Shown here: positions 27,779-40,379 of the stretch, piece by piece | Layout: every line of letters starts with the position of its first letter | Position numbering within the stretch: position 1 is the stretch's first letter | Source: Ianthella basta | Taxonomy: Eukaryota > Porifera > Demospongiae > Verongiida > Ianthellidae | NCBI GenBank assembly: GCA_964019415.1 | Contig: OZ025868.1 | Coordinates: 5,243,871 to 5,307,870 of the forward strand | DNA: 64,000 nt | Reading direction: 5' to 3' | The notes under the pieces: generated by a model | What the model was told of the DNA's origin: nothing | Database searches by the model: none | The model's input: the letters and a program-made list of their open reading frames with translations, nothing else | Program-made: the position numbers and the translations under genes

Positions 27779-28007
27779 CTGCATGATACAAATTACATAC
27801 ATTAAGAATAAACCCCTCAGTAATTCAGGACTGATCATAGAATGGTGTGTATCTGCTATTGTATTGCTATAGTGTCCTACTCATTTATTACATATAACTA
27901 AGGCTATAGTAAAATCTTATTTACACATTAGGACATATTACATGCCATGAATTTCATTATTGACTTGTGTTTCTCCACCTCCACAAAGCAATATTTATTA
28001 TATAACC

Positions 28008-28197
<190 letters not shown>

Positions 28198-28199
28198 CT

Positions 28200-29110
28200 A
28201 CAGTAAAGAAATTCTACGAGAGGCTGTCTGTGGCCATGCAAAAGGGCAACACAGCTTCGAATTCGTCTTGGGGACTAGCTCCCTAAGCACCTGAGTCATG
28301 AACACCTAGACTGCGCACATGCATGAGCACATGCATGTGCGTCCCTTATCCTAGTGTAATTAGGCACAAATACATACATTTAATTAATTGTACATTTAAA
28401 TTAATTGTTACATCTATTTTTTTAAAATTGTAATTTAATCATAATTATTCCACTACACTTCAGTAATTTATTTCTTCACTAATTTATCCCATTAATTTAT
28501 CGTTGTTTCATTATCCATTACATAAGTGCCCAATAGCAGATAATTTAATTACAAAATGTAATACTATGATCATAACATTTTAATTCCTAACATTTGTACA
28601 TAATTACTGTATAATTATTCATTGGTTATATTACATTACATAAGTATTGGCATTATCTCTAAGGATTATAAGATGTCTCAATTAAATCTTGCATGCCACC
28701 TAAAAGAGATCACAGATAAGCTGGCTTTGTGGCCGCTGGATGTGTGGTTGACTCTCTTCCAAGTGTGTTGGGAGTACATCATGGTGCTTTTCATATGGAA
28801 AGAGAGTGTGGTAGTTCCTGTATATGGATGAAATTGAATATTAATGATATGGATATATAATTCTAATATAAAACTCATATGGATGATTCCTCTGATATAT
28901 AGCCATCCAGCACGGCCAGACATTTAGCTGTATAAACAAATTTAAAATACTGTACAATATCGTCCTAGGATTCTCGATATCGGATAGCTGCAGTCTGATT
29001 TCCTGTTACACTATGTGTATTCATCCACCCCGTTATTGAGTTGTATGCGCGTATAGCGTGGTTTAGAATTCCAATAGTAAAAATGATCGATTCGGTCGAG
29101 CGACTAAGAA
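28200..29110. other. AT-rich spacer, no gene seen
   Basis: Strongly AT-rich around 28360-28640 (TAATTTAATTA-type sequence). I see no exon or RNA gene. Confidence 0.4.
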
Positions 29111-29113
29111 TAA

Positions 29114-29333
29114 GATAAACCGGGGTAATTCCATCACTATTTCAGAGCGGGGTAATTCAGTCATGTGAATCCACCACTACTTATCGAGAAGGAGCTCACT
29201 CACACCATTTTATGTTTAGAGAGTGCAGTGGATAGGCTTTAAAAATAGTGGTGTTGTGGCGAGCTAAAATCCACTGCAAAAGAACAAGAATCAAGACAAA
29301 ACCCTAGTGACGAAATTACCCTGGTTTACCTAG
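29114..29333. mobile_element. Small inverted-repeat element (MITE-like)
   Basis: The left end ATAAACCGGGGTAATTCC and the inverted right end (GGTAAACCAGGGTAATTTC on the minus strand) form ~25 bp imperfect terminal inverted repeats about 220 bp apart. There is no coding capacity. Confidence 0.5.
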
Positions 29334-29825
29334 TCTGGCTTGCTAGACCATCCCATCTATGCGCCCCAGACGATGAATGGGAGGGATGGGAGGGATGGTC
29401 TATGTTCGCATTGTCAAACTCACACCTTTGGTATTGTGCAATTCTAAGCAATACCGTATGGTAAATTGGGCCGAACCATGTGTAGGGCGAGATGGTACAG
29501 TACAAGCGCTTTTGCAATTGCTGTTGCCAACCACTAGAACAGAAGTACAGGTTGGTGAAATACTGACGAGCTTAATATACCGGGGAAAATACTTGCAACA
29601 GCTCATCATCTGACCAAGGCATTCTAACAGTGCTCTAGCATTTAGAACTGGCATGAAGCGAGGAAGCGCACGTTGCGAGATACTACTGCTGGTGTTTTCT
29701 TTTCAAGTTCTAAACGAGTGAGTGGCCCATTGCAACCCTCTCCATGGTTGGTTGGTCAATCTCCAGCCAGCAAGTGATCCAAAAGGGGGAGTTGAGGGAA
29801 TCGCTTGTGGGACCAGTCCGTTTTT

Positions 29826-29848
29826 AGGGGCTGCCGCAGGCAGCCCCT
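29826..29848. repeat. Short perfect hairpin
   Basis: AGGGGCTGCC GCA GGCAGCCCCT forms a 10-bp stem with a 3-base loop. A related GGGGCGGCAGCCCC occurs at 33.41 kb. Confidence 0.7.
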
Positions 29849-29939
29849 ATATTGTTTTCAAATTGACGTTTTCATATAGCTTCATGTTACGGATATATAT
29901 ATACAGTGCAAGTTGCAAAATACAAGGGTATTGAAGCCA

Positions 29940-29982
29940 TAAAATAATGTAATATAATATAATATAATATAATATAATGTTT
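29940..29982. repeat. (TAATA)n microsatellite
   Basis: Short pentanucleotide-type tract built of AATAT units within an otherwise unremarkable 29.65-30.30 kb stretch with no supported gene. Confidence 0.9.
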
Positions 29983-30304
29983 GGGGACTTTGGGCACCCT
30001 GTGGCACAGACCATTTGTAAGATGGCAAACTTAAGGGCCATTTAACGATTTTAAATATGACAGAATTTTTAATTAGGCCTTTGTTTACGTGCAAGGTGGC
30101 GCCAAATTGCAAATATAAAATGCCATAGCCCCATATCATTACTATAGCACATTTATACTGATAGTGGGTGCTATAATAATTTAATATGAAAATCCGGCAA
30201 ATGCTCACAAAACTTCGTAGGCAAGTGCAAGTGGTCGATGAGGCAGTGCACTCAGCAGGGATTAGTAATTAAAGACTCTGCTGTTCAATTAGAAGGCTAA
30301 CAAT

Positions 30305-30405
30305 CTAGTGTGACGTCATGGAACGGTGACGTTTTATTGTGACGTCACGCAAACGTCACACCCTAGTCGCTCCAAAATATAGCGTTCGTTTCGTGACGTC
30401 ACCTT
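30305..30405. promoter_or_regulatory. Cluster of CRE (CREB/ATF) sites
   Basis: Three perfect TGACGTCA palindromes at 30311-30318, 30340-30347 and 30394-30401, plus half-sites GTGACG near 30326 and ACGTCAC near 30353, all within ~90 bp. The adjoining 30420-30800 stretch is clearly richer in G, C and CpG than the rest of the window. This is typical of a metazoan CREB/ATF-responsive promoter. Which gene it drives is not established. Confidence 0.6.
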
Positions 30406-30693
30406 TCGCACCTCAAAGACCTCCTTGAAGCGGCTGGCAAGAAGAAAGGGCCGCCGCGCACGCTTCTCTTTGGCACCCATTGCCAGGAACTGTGTGCAAG
30501 CGCCAAGGACGCCTCGGAATTTGGGGGTTACGCGAGCGTGAGAGAGTTTCCAGACGATTCTGAGTGCCTACTGCGCGAAGACAGCAAATCAGTGGGTACT
30601 GGGAAGACACACGGCCTTTGTGGAAGCAGAGCCTTGAGGAAGTGTTCCGAGAAACGCTGCCGTAGTGCTAGCAGCGTACTCTTCAACCATTAG
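30397..30693 (+). other. GC-rich open frame without ATG next to the CRE cluster
   Basis: The plus-strand frame is open for 98 codons to TAG at 30691. It contains LLEAAGKKKGPPRTLLFG and EFGGYASVREFPDDSECL and is Cys/Lys-rich at its end. There is no ATG. An acceptor-like CACCTCAAAG precedes 30419, so it could be an internal or terminal exon, or just the low stop density of GC-rich DNA. No family is recognised. The other frames stay open for shorter distances. Confidence 0.3.
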
Positions 30694-30959
30694 TCAAACG
30701 TGGGACGTTTCCACCCGGACGCGTATACGGTAAGCAGGAGCGCGCTCGCGCAAGTTGGCCTGCCGCGAGTCAATGCGCTCTACTGGATGAAGGCTCTTCT
30801 GGGTTAACACTGTGCTGTGCTTGCCTGATTCGGTGAAAGAAATAAACTCCCATGCGGCTCATTGTGTATGTGCCTGTACACTACAGCTTTCCGTAGTGAG
30901 TATTGCACCATAGACTTTAGCTATGGTGGCATTTCACATGCATAAATATAGCCATATGC

Positions 30960-31450
30960 ATTGACACCACACACTTCCAGTGTGTGTGCACCTTGCATTT
31001 CTTCACTTACCCACTGGCACACTCACCACTGAAGGCAAGCTTTCTTACAAGTGCTCCATCACTGCCACTGACTTCCACATTCACATATGGTGAGACAAAT
31101 GGTGATAGGGTATTTGTACAGAATCCTGCCAAAGGCAAGCTAGCGCACAAGTGCACAACTGCCAGCACTGACTGCCACATACAAATACATGTACAGCCAA
31201 CATTATACAACCACCACATGCTACTATCCCATGGCACCACTTCCATGACCCCACTACCACCACCATGCACCACCATCACAGTGCAAGTTACAATCTGAGC
31301 ATGCAGTATATGTGCAAGTGCTACTAGGAACAAAACCACCAGTGCAAGTTGCCAAGGGTAACCACCCCGAGTGCAGGTAGAGTGTTTGTGCTATGTATAC
31401 ACCACCACCACCCACCACCACCACACAGTGCAAGTTGCAATGTGCGCATG
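30960..31450. repeat. Tandem diverged ~140 bp repeats flanking the palindrome
   Basis: Blocks containing AGTGCAAGTTGC and GTAACCACCCCGAGTGCA occur at about 31280-31395 and again at 31428-31540, the second inside the palindrome arm. Earlier units with GGCAAGCT and ACAAGTGC recur at 31032 and 31134. It looks like part of one amplified element. Confidence 0.65.
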
Positions 31451-31451
31451 C

Positions 31452-32000
31452 AGTATATGCGCCAGTGCTTCTATGAACAAGGCCACCAGTGCAAGTTGCC
31501 GAGAGTAACCACCCCGAGTGCAAGTAGAGTGTTTGCGCTAGTTGAAGGAAGGAAAAAACCACCAGCGCAAGTTGCTGAAGGTCAGGGGGACCGGGCACCA
31601 GTATTGATTGGCATGCAGTGGGGGACCACTATGAATGCAAGTACAGTGTTGGTGCCAGTCGAACAGCACAAGTTGGAGCAGGATGCAGCAACAGGTATGC
31701 AACTTGCACTTGGGCAAAACACGGTTCACATATAGTGCCCAAGTGCAAGTTGCATACCTGTTGCTGCATCCTGCTCCAACTTGTGCTGTTCGACTGGCAC
31801 CAACACTGTACTTGCATTCATAGTGGTCCCCCACTGCATGCCAATCAATACTGGTGCCCAGTCCCCTTGACCTTCAGCAACTTGCGCTGGTGGTTTTTTC
31901 CTTCCTTCAACTAGCGCAAACACTCTACTTGCACTCGGGGTGGTTACTCTCGGCAACTTGCACTGGTGGTCTTGTTCATAGAAGCACTGGTGCATATACT
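31452..32000. repeat. Large near-perfect palindrome (two 264-bp arms, 21-bp spacer)
   Basis: Arms 31452-31715 and 31737-32000 are reverse complements with about four mismatches by eye, around a 21-base spacer. As a result the same 98-codon frame appears on both strands (31618-31914 plus, 31834-31538 minus); this is symmetry, not evidence for a gene. The right arm ends at a (TA)n run (32000-32018). Such a structure can form a cruciform or long hairpin RNA, and could be a foldback transposon or a replication-born inverted duplication. Confidence 0.9.
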
Positions 32001-32059
32001 ATATATATATATATATATAATACGCCAACCTACGGTTGTACGTCAATGCTTACATTTAT

Positions 32060-32420
32060 ATTGAATGTATTGGGCGAAGTATTGGTATAGGGAATTTATA
32101 TTGTCGGCCATTTTATTCGGCCGGAAGTGGACCGTGTGCGAGGCCAAGGGACTTTGAAAACCGGCTTCTAAGCGACGTCTTAGCGAACTTTGGACGTTTT
32201 CTTCCACCTCTGATCCTGGAACAGACTCTTACAGCACGTCTGGCCGACTTGCAAATACACAGCTTCGAGATAGCGCCCAACAGGTCATCGACTTCGCCCC
32301 GCGCCTTCTTCGATAATGGCCGCGCCCGCCTCAGAGGACTTCACTCCGCCGCCTGGAACACATGACAGGAGCAACGTAGAAACTGGTGAACGCCGTGATA
32401 TGTAGACGCTAACATTCTTC
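32060..32420 (+). promoter_or_regulatory. GC-rich promoter-like segment with ETS and YY1-type motifs
   Basis: GGCCATTTTATTCGG followed by CCGGAAGTGG (consensus ETS site) near 32107-32130 opens a CpG-containing stretch. A 109-codon plus-strand frame (32036-32365) crosses it but has no recognisable domain. Metazoan housekeeping promoters often carry this motif pair; no downstream exon is identified, so the call is tentative. Confidence 0.3.
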
Positions 32421-32659
32421 AACCGTTTGTAGCGTTGAAAAGCTTAACTCGCACGGTTGCCCTTCTGAATGCTCTTCAGAACCTGGCCCACGCGTACTGC
32501 GCTGTAGCAAACGTACGTAGCTTTTGCCATCACAGACCACTAGCTACTCTGGCGACTGTGAGTTCCTTGGTACATTATGTTTCTGTAATTACTCACTGTA
32601 AATGCATGTGATATAAGCAGTCATGTGTCTGTCTTTGCTGGAGATTTCTCTGTGCATGT

Positions 32660-32731
32660 GTGTGCGTGCATGTGTGTGTGTGTGTGTGTGCGCGCGCATG
32701 TGTGTGTGTGTCTCATGTGTCTGGTGATAGT

Positions 32732-32761
<30 letters not shown>
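32660..32761. repeat. (GT)n microsatellite, left of the MITE
   Basis: Interrupted GT tract containing GTGTCTCATGTGTCTGGTGATAG. The same phrase recurs at about 33261-33285 on the other side of the MITE. Confidence 0.9.
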
Positions 32762-32763
<2 letters not shown>

Positions 32764-32764
<1 letters not shown>

Positions 32765-33226
32765 TCTCGTACCCAGCCCACCACTTCCGCTAACAAAATG
32801 GCTGCGGAAAGGCGGTCTGGTATCTTTGAACCCATTCCTTGGCTCGCCTCGACGTATCTCGAATACTTTTGGCCAATCAGATCGCCGCTTGATCACGTGC
32901 TTACAAAACCACGCGTGAGCCTCGTACGTGAAGATATGGAAGATGACTCTCAAACGTTCTTTTATGGATCCTGGATATGCCCCAGAACTGGATCCCAATC
33001 GTGGACTATTCATAATCCAAGAAAGAACGCTTACACTTTGAGACTCCTCCCTATTCAGCTTCACGTACGAGATTCGTGCGTGGGTTTCAGCAGACACGTG
33101 ACCAAGCAGCGATCTGATTGGCCAGAATTATTTGGGATGGCGAGAACCAAGGAATCGGCCCAAAGATACCAGACCACCTTTTCCGCAGCCATTTTGTTAG
33201 CGGAAGTGGTGGGCTGGGAACGAGAC
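32764..33226. mobile_element. Non-autonomous DNA transposon (MITE) with ~170-bp TIRs and TA target site
   Basis: Left end GTCTCGTACCCAGCCCACC and right end (minus) GTCTCGTTCCCAGCCCACC begin imperfect terminal inverted repeats of roughly 170 bp. TA flanks both ends (32762-32763 and 33227-33228), as expected for a Tc1/mariner-type target duplication. It sits inside a GT microsatellite, which supplied no other TA, so the TA pair is informative. It has no transposase. The 158- and 143-codon frames crossing it are spurious. Confidence 0.8.
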
Positions 33227-33228
33227 TA

Positions 33229-33283
33229 GTGTGTGTGTGTGTGCTGAGGTTACTGAGGTGTGTCTCATGTGTCTGGTGATAGT

Positions 33284-33320
<37 letters not shown>
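33229..33320. repeat. (GT)n microsatellite, right of the MITE
   Basis: Continuation of the interrupted tract, with GCTGAGGTTACTGAGGT occurring twice (33243 and 33321). Confidence 0.9.
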
Positions 33321-33324
<4 letters not shown>

Positions 33325-33390
33325 AGGTTACTGAGGTATTAAGAAACGATGTCATGTTTACCTATTGTGAGTGACAGAGCTGCGACCGAA

Positions 33391-33450
33391 GGGAGCAAGT
33401 ATTTCAAGTTGGGGCGGCAGCCCCACGAGTTTTTAACTCGAAATACTTGT
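33391..33450. repeat. Nested hairpin around GGGGCGGCAGCCCC
   Basis: GCAAGTATTTCAAGTT and AACTCGAAATACTTG form a stem with one mismatch around a GGGGC GGCA GCCCC inner hairpin. It is a possible remnant of a foldback element. Confidence 0.55.
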
Positions 33451-33726
33451 TAACAGTGTAATCAGAGAGTTTGTTCATGTTAGCTACCTGGACTGACATG
33501 TCCCAAAGGTGCCTGTGGGAGTCTGTGTGCATTGCCTTTCATGACCTATCACCTTATACTTAGAGTGTGGATGGCTGATCAATGTGCTAGTCATAAGTAC
33601 ATATATTCGTACCTTACTAGTCCCACTAGAATGTGCAACATTTACTTTATACCTATACACCTGCATGTAGTTTACATTGCACAGATTCTGAGAAGAATAC
33701 CACATCAACATACAAGATGGTCTTGT

Positions 33727-34485
33727 TACCCAGCATCCCTAATGGTCAATCTGAAACAATAAATTTTCTAACCATGCATGTGCTTAGTGGGTCAGCTGCA
33801 ATGAGCACTGTGAATCATTGTATCAAGATGGCTGACAATACATGACTCACAATTATGTGCTGTTCAGCAATTACAACAATGTAGTAAACCAACCTACTAG
33901 TCCAGTGAATGTGGACACCCTAGGCATTGCTATAGTTAGGTGGAATAGCCCTTAAAGGAGGAGCCATAGCTAAGTGATTAGCAGCAAAAGTGCAACACAT
34001 ATACATGCATACACAATGAGTGCATGCAGTTCACTGTAGTTACATGTCATTCTGGGCAGATGCTCTGGAATAGGTGTAGCTACGTAGCTACACATATGTA
34101 CATGCACGTCATGAATGATACTTTGGCTAATAAAACATCTTTACCCTCAATATTTTCACTCCAAATGAGCTCAGAGCAAAGAGGAATCAGTCACTCACAC
34201 TCAGTGAAGTTGGATTGCTGGGAGGTTCAGGGACTAAGGACCAGCGAGCTCTGGAGTGTTGTGTACAGGTTGCGAGGCCCTTTCGTTCGCTGATGAAGTG
34301 TCTTTACCCTCGTTCTATCGCCACCAACCGAACACAGTAGAAAGACGATGTAGTACTTAACACTCACCGAGGTCGGCGTTCAGGGAGGTCCAGGTTCCCA
34401 GAAAACTGTATAGCAGAGTGCCCTTAAATTTGTCGTTGAGCGGCCATGTTTAGACCAGACCAACGAAAAAGGGGAATTCGCGTCT
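33727..34485 (+). repeat. Composite repeat copy 5 (two monomers)
   Basis: Near-identical partner of 1-560 over 33931-34485, with the shared upstream block (TTGTTACCCAGCATCCC) at 33727. The homology stops at AAAAAGGGGAATTC; beyond this the sequence becomes GCGTCTAATGATGCC, a phrase also found at 38.34 kb, so a further rearrangement joined here. Confidence 0.8.
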
Positions 34486-34489
34486 AATG

Positions 34490-35335
34490 ATGCCACTTTC
34501 ATTAGTCTGAGACTTTCCCTTCAAGATGGCAACGGCATTTACCGCTATTTTAGTGCCTTCGCTATCGTCGATGTAACTCGCTGTAGTAAAACTCTATCAA
34601 CAAAAATCATGAGCTGAGTTACAAAGGGGTTCTTTGTCTCTTCCACCGTACTCGTCTTGTTCTGATCCAGCTGCGCCTGAATGAGATATAGGCGAAAATG
34701 CGAAGGAGTGAGGGATAGCTGAGCTACTATTTTACGACAGCAAAAGGAAAGGAAGGAAAAGGAAAGCTCTATGTCTCTACCGAGCACGGCTGCACAGAAC
34801 ACCAGGTGGTGGGGGCATCAAATGGCCCTGGGACACTTTTTTCATCATCCTTAAGCTACTACTCACCCTTTCGTCCTTTGTAGCAATTGGTCGTCTTCTC
34901 GATTAGCTTTCTCTGTGTTAGGAAAGACCCTCCTGTAAGTCAGAACGCCATTCAGATTCTGATGGATGCACCAGAGTGAGCAAAGTGGTTGTTGCTAGAA
35001 TATTTAGACCAAGAAACAGCGAAATAGCAGGTAGGGCATCATTCGCGATCAGAAAGGCGTTCCATATTACAAGAGAGTCTTACCAAGCACAGAAAAATAC
35101 AATGGACCCTGCCAACAGCTGCTGACCACCACCTCTTCAGACTATCGCTCTTTGTGAAATGAAGCAGCGACCGTTGCCTCCACCATAGATCTATGCCTCC
35201 ACTGGCTCTACTACATCCTCCAGCAACGCATTTGTGATGCATCGGGGCGAGTTCATCAGCAAGTGAAGACGTGAAGACATTAAAGACATGAAAGCCAGGC
35301 GTGTGACACGTTCAAGCATGGACACAAGTGTATGT
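34490..35335. other. Less AT-rich segment, no gene resolved
   Basis: Several medium-length frames on the minus strand, such as 34802-34545 ending ...TIAKALK, lack paired splice sites or recognisable domains. It may hold exons of the adjacent candidate genes but I cannot support one. Confidence 0.3.
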
Positions 35336-35346
35336 CAAACCTACTG

Positions 35347-35446
35347 TGACGTCACAGCAATATGGCAGATTTCTTCGGCCAATTTTCTGGAAATGAGCCA
35401 CTATCCCTCTACCAGGGAATTTCGAAGCGCTCTGACTGCGATTTCG
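35347..35446 (+). CDS. Candidate first exon, unrecognised gene
   Basis: A perfect CRE TGACGTCA (35347-35354) stands 7 bp before an ATG at 35362 that opens MADFFGQFSGNEPLSLYQG, continuing to a possible donor TTTCG|GTGGTT at 35446. The frame stops soon after the donor, as expected for an exon. The exon is supported only by its start context and reading frame; no homologue is recognised. It could be the 5' end of the plus-strand gene whose last exons are at 36156 and 37285, but the connection is not shown. Confidence 0.3.
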
Positions 35447-35544
35447 GTGGTTCTAGACGATAATCTATCATATAAAGGCAACTTATATAACCATGACAGT
35501 GGACCTTTAATGCAAGCTGGTGCTAGTTGCCATCAGGTTACGCT

Positions 35545-35943
35545 TTAATCAAAGACGTGTCCAGCTTGCAGAAAACTGAATACCCCACCTGGTAGCAAGA
35601 CATTGTCGTGACTGTTACAACAAATACAGTTGCATGGCCATGTTAGGCATAGCTGTAATTCAAACTCACGAGTGGCCAAAAGTAGAGAAGACAGTGCCAC
35701 AAGGCTCAGGACACGCGTTGTCCACATCGTATTGAAGCCACTCTGCACAAGCAATTTTCCTTTGCAAACTGGCTGACGCCTTAATATACTGAAAGATTGA
35801 GACATTTAAGTACCCCACAGAAGTAAATCCTTTGACCTTTGCTGACCATCCCACATGATCATCGTTTCACACTTATGAATTGTGGTGTGACCCTCACACT
35901 GATAATTGGTGTGACTCATTTGCATCTGTCCATCCACATACAT
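35545..35943 (-). CDS. Candidate two-exon 3' end of a minus-strand gene, unrecognised
   Basis: Exon 35943-35837 follows a strong acceptor (TTCACAACTTGCAG) and reads MYVDGQMQMSHTNYQCEG to a donor AAAG|GTCAAA in phase 2. Exon 35788-35545 begins after TCAATCTTTCAG, continues in the matching phase (SILRRQPVCKGK...) and ends HVFD-stop. It includes a hydrophobic stretch TRVLSLVALSSLLLA and a Cys cluster LTWPCNCICC. In the second exon another frame (YIKASASLQRKIACAEW, ending at a good donor CACTC|GTGAGT) is also open, so the true reading is uncertain. No start exon is confirmed. Confidence 0.3.
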
Positions 35944-36155
35944 CTGCAAGTTGTGAACAAGGTGAGAAACCATGAGGTATGTACACACGTACACTAGTTG
36001 TTGCACCAAGGACATAAAGTACTTCGGTGCAAGAACATACTATGTACATAACAAAGCAAGAGAGAATTTAGTGTGCACACATAGCCATCCTCTGAATTCC
36101 TTTAGCTGACAGGGTGCCATTACAAGCAGCCATTGTGGGATTGAATACATAGTAG

Positions 36156-37356
<1,201 letters not shown>

Positions 37357-37768
37357 GGAGCAAGACACACCTACCTTTCCCAAAGAGAATGCCAAGAACC
37401 TGTTAACTATGTACCACTGTGGTGAAGACAACTGAAGGATTAAGACTTTAGTCTGGAGCTCTTTCAAACAAAATAGAGAGCAGTGAATTTAATTTTGTGC
37501 ACTCGTATGATAAGACACACTTGCAATGACTCCCAAAGGAGTAGGATTGAGTGACAGTGACAGCTGGTGAGGGATTCTGTGTTGTGTACTGCCTCAGTTT
37601 ATCCATACCTTCAATGTGTGTATTCAAAACTTTATGTAGGTGTGTTGCGTGTAGTCTGGGATAGTTGTGTCAACACCACCCAGAAACCCAGCCGACTGGA
37701 TTATTATTATTATTAGAAACTGGTTTCTGCAAACAATAATAACAGTGTTAGTGTAATTAGTGTTGCAA

Positions 37769-38170
37769 TCAGTCCTTTTGTCCTAGTGCTCTCCATTTGT
37801 TCTTATCGGTTGCCTGCTCTGTCAGGGTTTTGATGTCTGCTTCACACTGCAACTTCAGTTGGTGTTTGCTGAGATCAGCTCGGATGGTCTCAAGGAGATT
37901 TGTCTGATGTCGTCCACGTCTCCCCTTGTACTCCATGGCTCCCTGTAAGGCAAACCGCATCGCTAGTTGGGCTGGAGTGTCTGTTGCCATGCGCAATACA
38001 TGCCCCGTCATCCGCCAACATGCTTCTGTCACCAACTCTGATAGTGGTCGTGCATCACACCTGATGTAAAGGTGCTCGTTTGAGATGGTGGTAGGCCAGC
38101 GGATGCCTAATATGGATCTGAGGTGGCGCCGATGGCATTTGTCCAAATGGCCAAGGACTGACTGGATTAC
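37769..38170 (-). mobile_element. 3' end of a non-LTR retrotransposon ORF (dead fragment)
   Basis: The minus-strand frame reads KCHRRHLRSILGIRWPTTIS, TGHVLRMATDTPAQLAMRFA and GRRGRHQTNLLETIRADL before a stop at 37769. These are the conserved region between reverse transcriptase and the C-terminus of many LINE-type ORFs (the HLRSILGIRW and GHVLRM signatures). Homology begins abruptly near 38170, so the reverse transcriptase itself is missing. A 25-codon relative lies at 14.2 kb. Confidence 0.75.
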
Positions 38171-38292
38171 TGAACAATAAACAAACATAATAATAACAGC
38201 AAACTTATGTATAACTGAAGTACTTACAATAACACCAAGTCCAACAACATTACCACAAGACATGAAAGTGTGGTCAACCTTGAAGTACATAC

Positions 38293-38337
38293 ACAAGAGG
38301 TGCATGTTGTGTGAAGTGGCTGTAGCCGTTAGGAATT
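38293..38337. repeat. 45-bp sequence repeated at 62874-62918
   Basis: AGAGGTGCATGTTGTGTGAA and GTGGCTGTAGCCGTTAGGAAT occur at both places with one or two differences. It is adjacent to the retrotransposon fragment here and isolated at 62.9 kb. Confidence 0.8.
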
Positions 38338-38374
38338 CCGCGTCTAGTAATGCCGTTCTATACACAAGTTGACC

Positions 38375-39255
38375 TCTGCTGCTAGGTATATTGCTAATGG
38401 AAGACCAGCTGTAGCATTGGGCAGCTCAGGTTTTTGCCTTATATGGTCCTATGCATTGGTCATACCCAACTGTAGGCTATATAAAATATGGCAGAGCACT
38501 GTCTCTGTGATGTGCATGGGTTGTTGGGCTGGCAGCCTTGTGTTGTTAGTTATACTTTCACCCCTTGTGTACCACTCTGTGTGTTCCCTGATTGACCCCC
38601 CACACTCTCTTCTCACCCCACCTTTCACCTTGTCCTGCCCCACCTACCTGAGGGGATGTGTTAGTGCACTGCCGCCACTTGACCTCTTAACCTTACTAGA
38701 CTGTGTTCAAACATGACTTCATGCTTATGTACATGCACACGGCTGTTTCGCACTATATAAATGGCGGAAACTTAGTTTGGAATGGAAACCAGGAACGAGG
38801 AAAATTGGGTTTCTCGAGGGAAAGACTCTCTATTATAATATTATTTAGCCTTTTTCTCTTTGGACACTTTAAGAAGTGACAATTTACTTGACAAGAAAGC
38901 ATAAATGACATAAGTCGAGTATGCTATAGTCAATTTAGCCTGCTTTGTGCTCTCCTGGCAGCAAGATAATTGCTGTTACTGGCAGCACTTAATCACCCTA
39001 TAGCGATCATCTCCAAGTTTTCCTGCTAGTTTGCTGGGTATTGAGAGACAACCGAAGAAGTGCTGAACACTGCCCTGTATAGCGTATTCTGCTGTCTTTT
39101 TCGTACTTCAAGTTTCGAATGCCTTTATTAACACTGTATTTCGCCATATCGTAGCATAGGCCTATAAATATGGCCTCGGCGATCGTCGGAATAAACGTTC
39201 ATATTTAACCTTTTTCTCATCAGACACCAAAGCAATCTTTACTGAATGGTGAATG
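38375..39255. other. Spacer, no gene supported
   Basis: Unique-looking sequence. A 115-codon plus-strand frame (38369-38716) has no domain or splice support. Confidence 0.35.
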
Positions 39256-39256
39256 G

Positions 39257-39763
<507 letters not shown>

Positions 39764-40171
39764 TTTCAATATGAACGTTGTGTATGTATAATTGCAATGC
39801 AACAAATATCTCACCAGTCAAAATCTCATAAAATTAAATCTTCGTATCAAGTTCGTAAGTCTTTGAGTTTTCCTGAATCAGGTGATCGTAATGTAGCTTG
39901 ATCAACTCTTCTAGAAAATTCATGAAATTTCTGTAACTCCATTAATTAGCGCAAACTGTCAAGATTATATCTCGAAGCCATCAACAAAAATATTGGATAA
40001 GGTTAGAAAATGACTGGATATGTTAATAAGAGCCCCTTTCAAAGCAGTGCGTTATAAAACAAACAATGTGTTATACACTTCCAAATGAGGCAACTGCACG
40101 TTATCCAGTGCATTTGCCAAAATAACGCACAGTATGGCTTCATCATGTAACAAGGTAAGATACAAAGCAAC

Positions 40172-40179
40172 CGTGTGTG

Positions 40180-40236
<57 letters not shown>
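40172..40236. repeat. (GT)n microsatellite
   Basis: About 64 bp of GT immediately left of the LINE-type remnant. Confidence 0.95.
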
Positions 40237-40237
<1 letters not shown>

Positions 40238-40379
40238 GCCTGCGGGGAATCCTGAGTTTCGAGTACAGGGTGGCGAACAATGCCGTCACTTGATTCGCAC
40301 CCCACAGGCACACCCACAGAGGATTTGCAACCCTTCCAGGCTCGTTCCAGCCATGCACTTAGGACAAAGAGATCGAAGA

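Noticed and set aside
31538..31914. Identical 98-residue proteins predicted on both strands
   Set aside because: This is a direct result of the palindrome. There is no start context, domain or splice evidence.
32621..33229. 158- and 143-codon frames over the MITE
   Set aside because: They run across terminal inverted repeats and the microsatellite edge, and no transposase motif is present.
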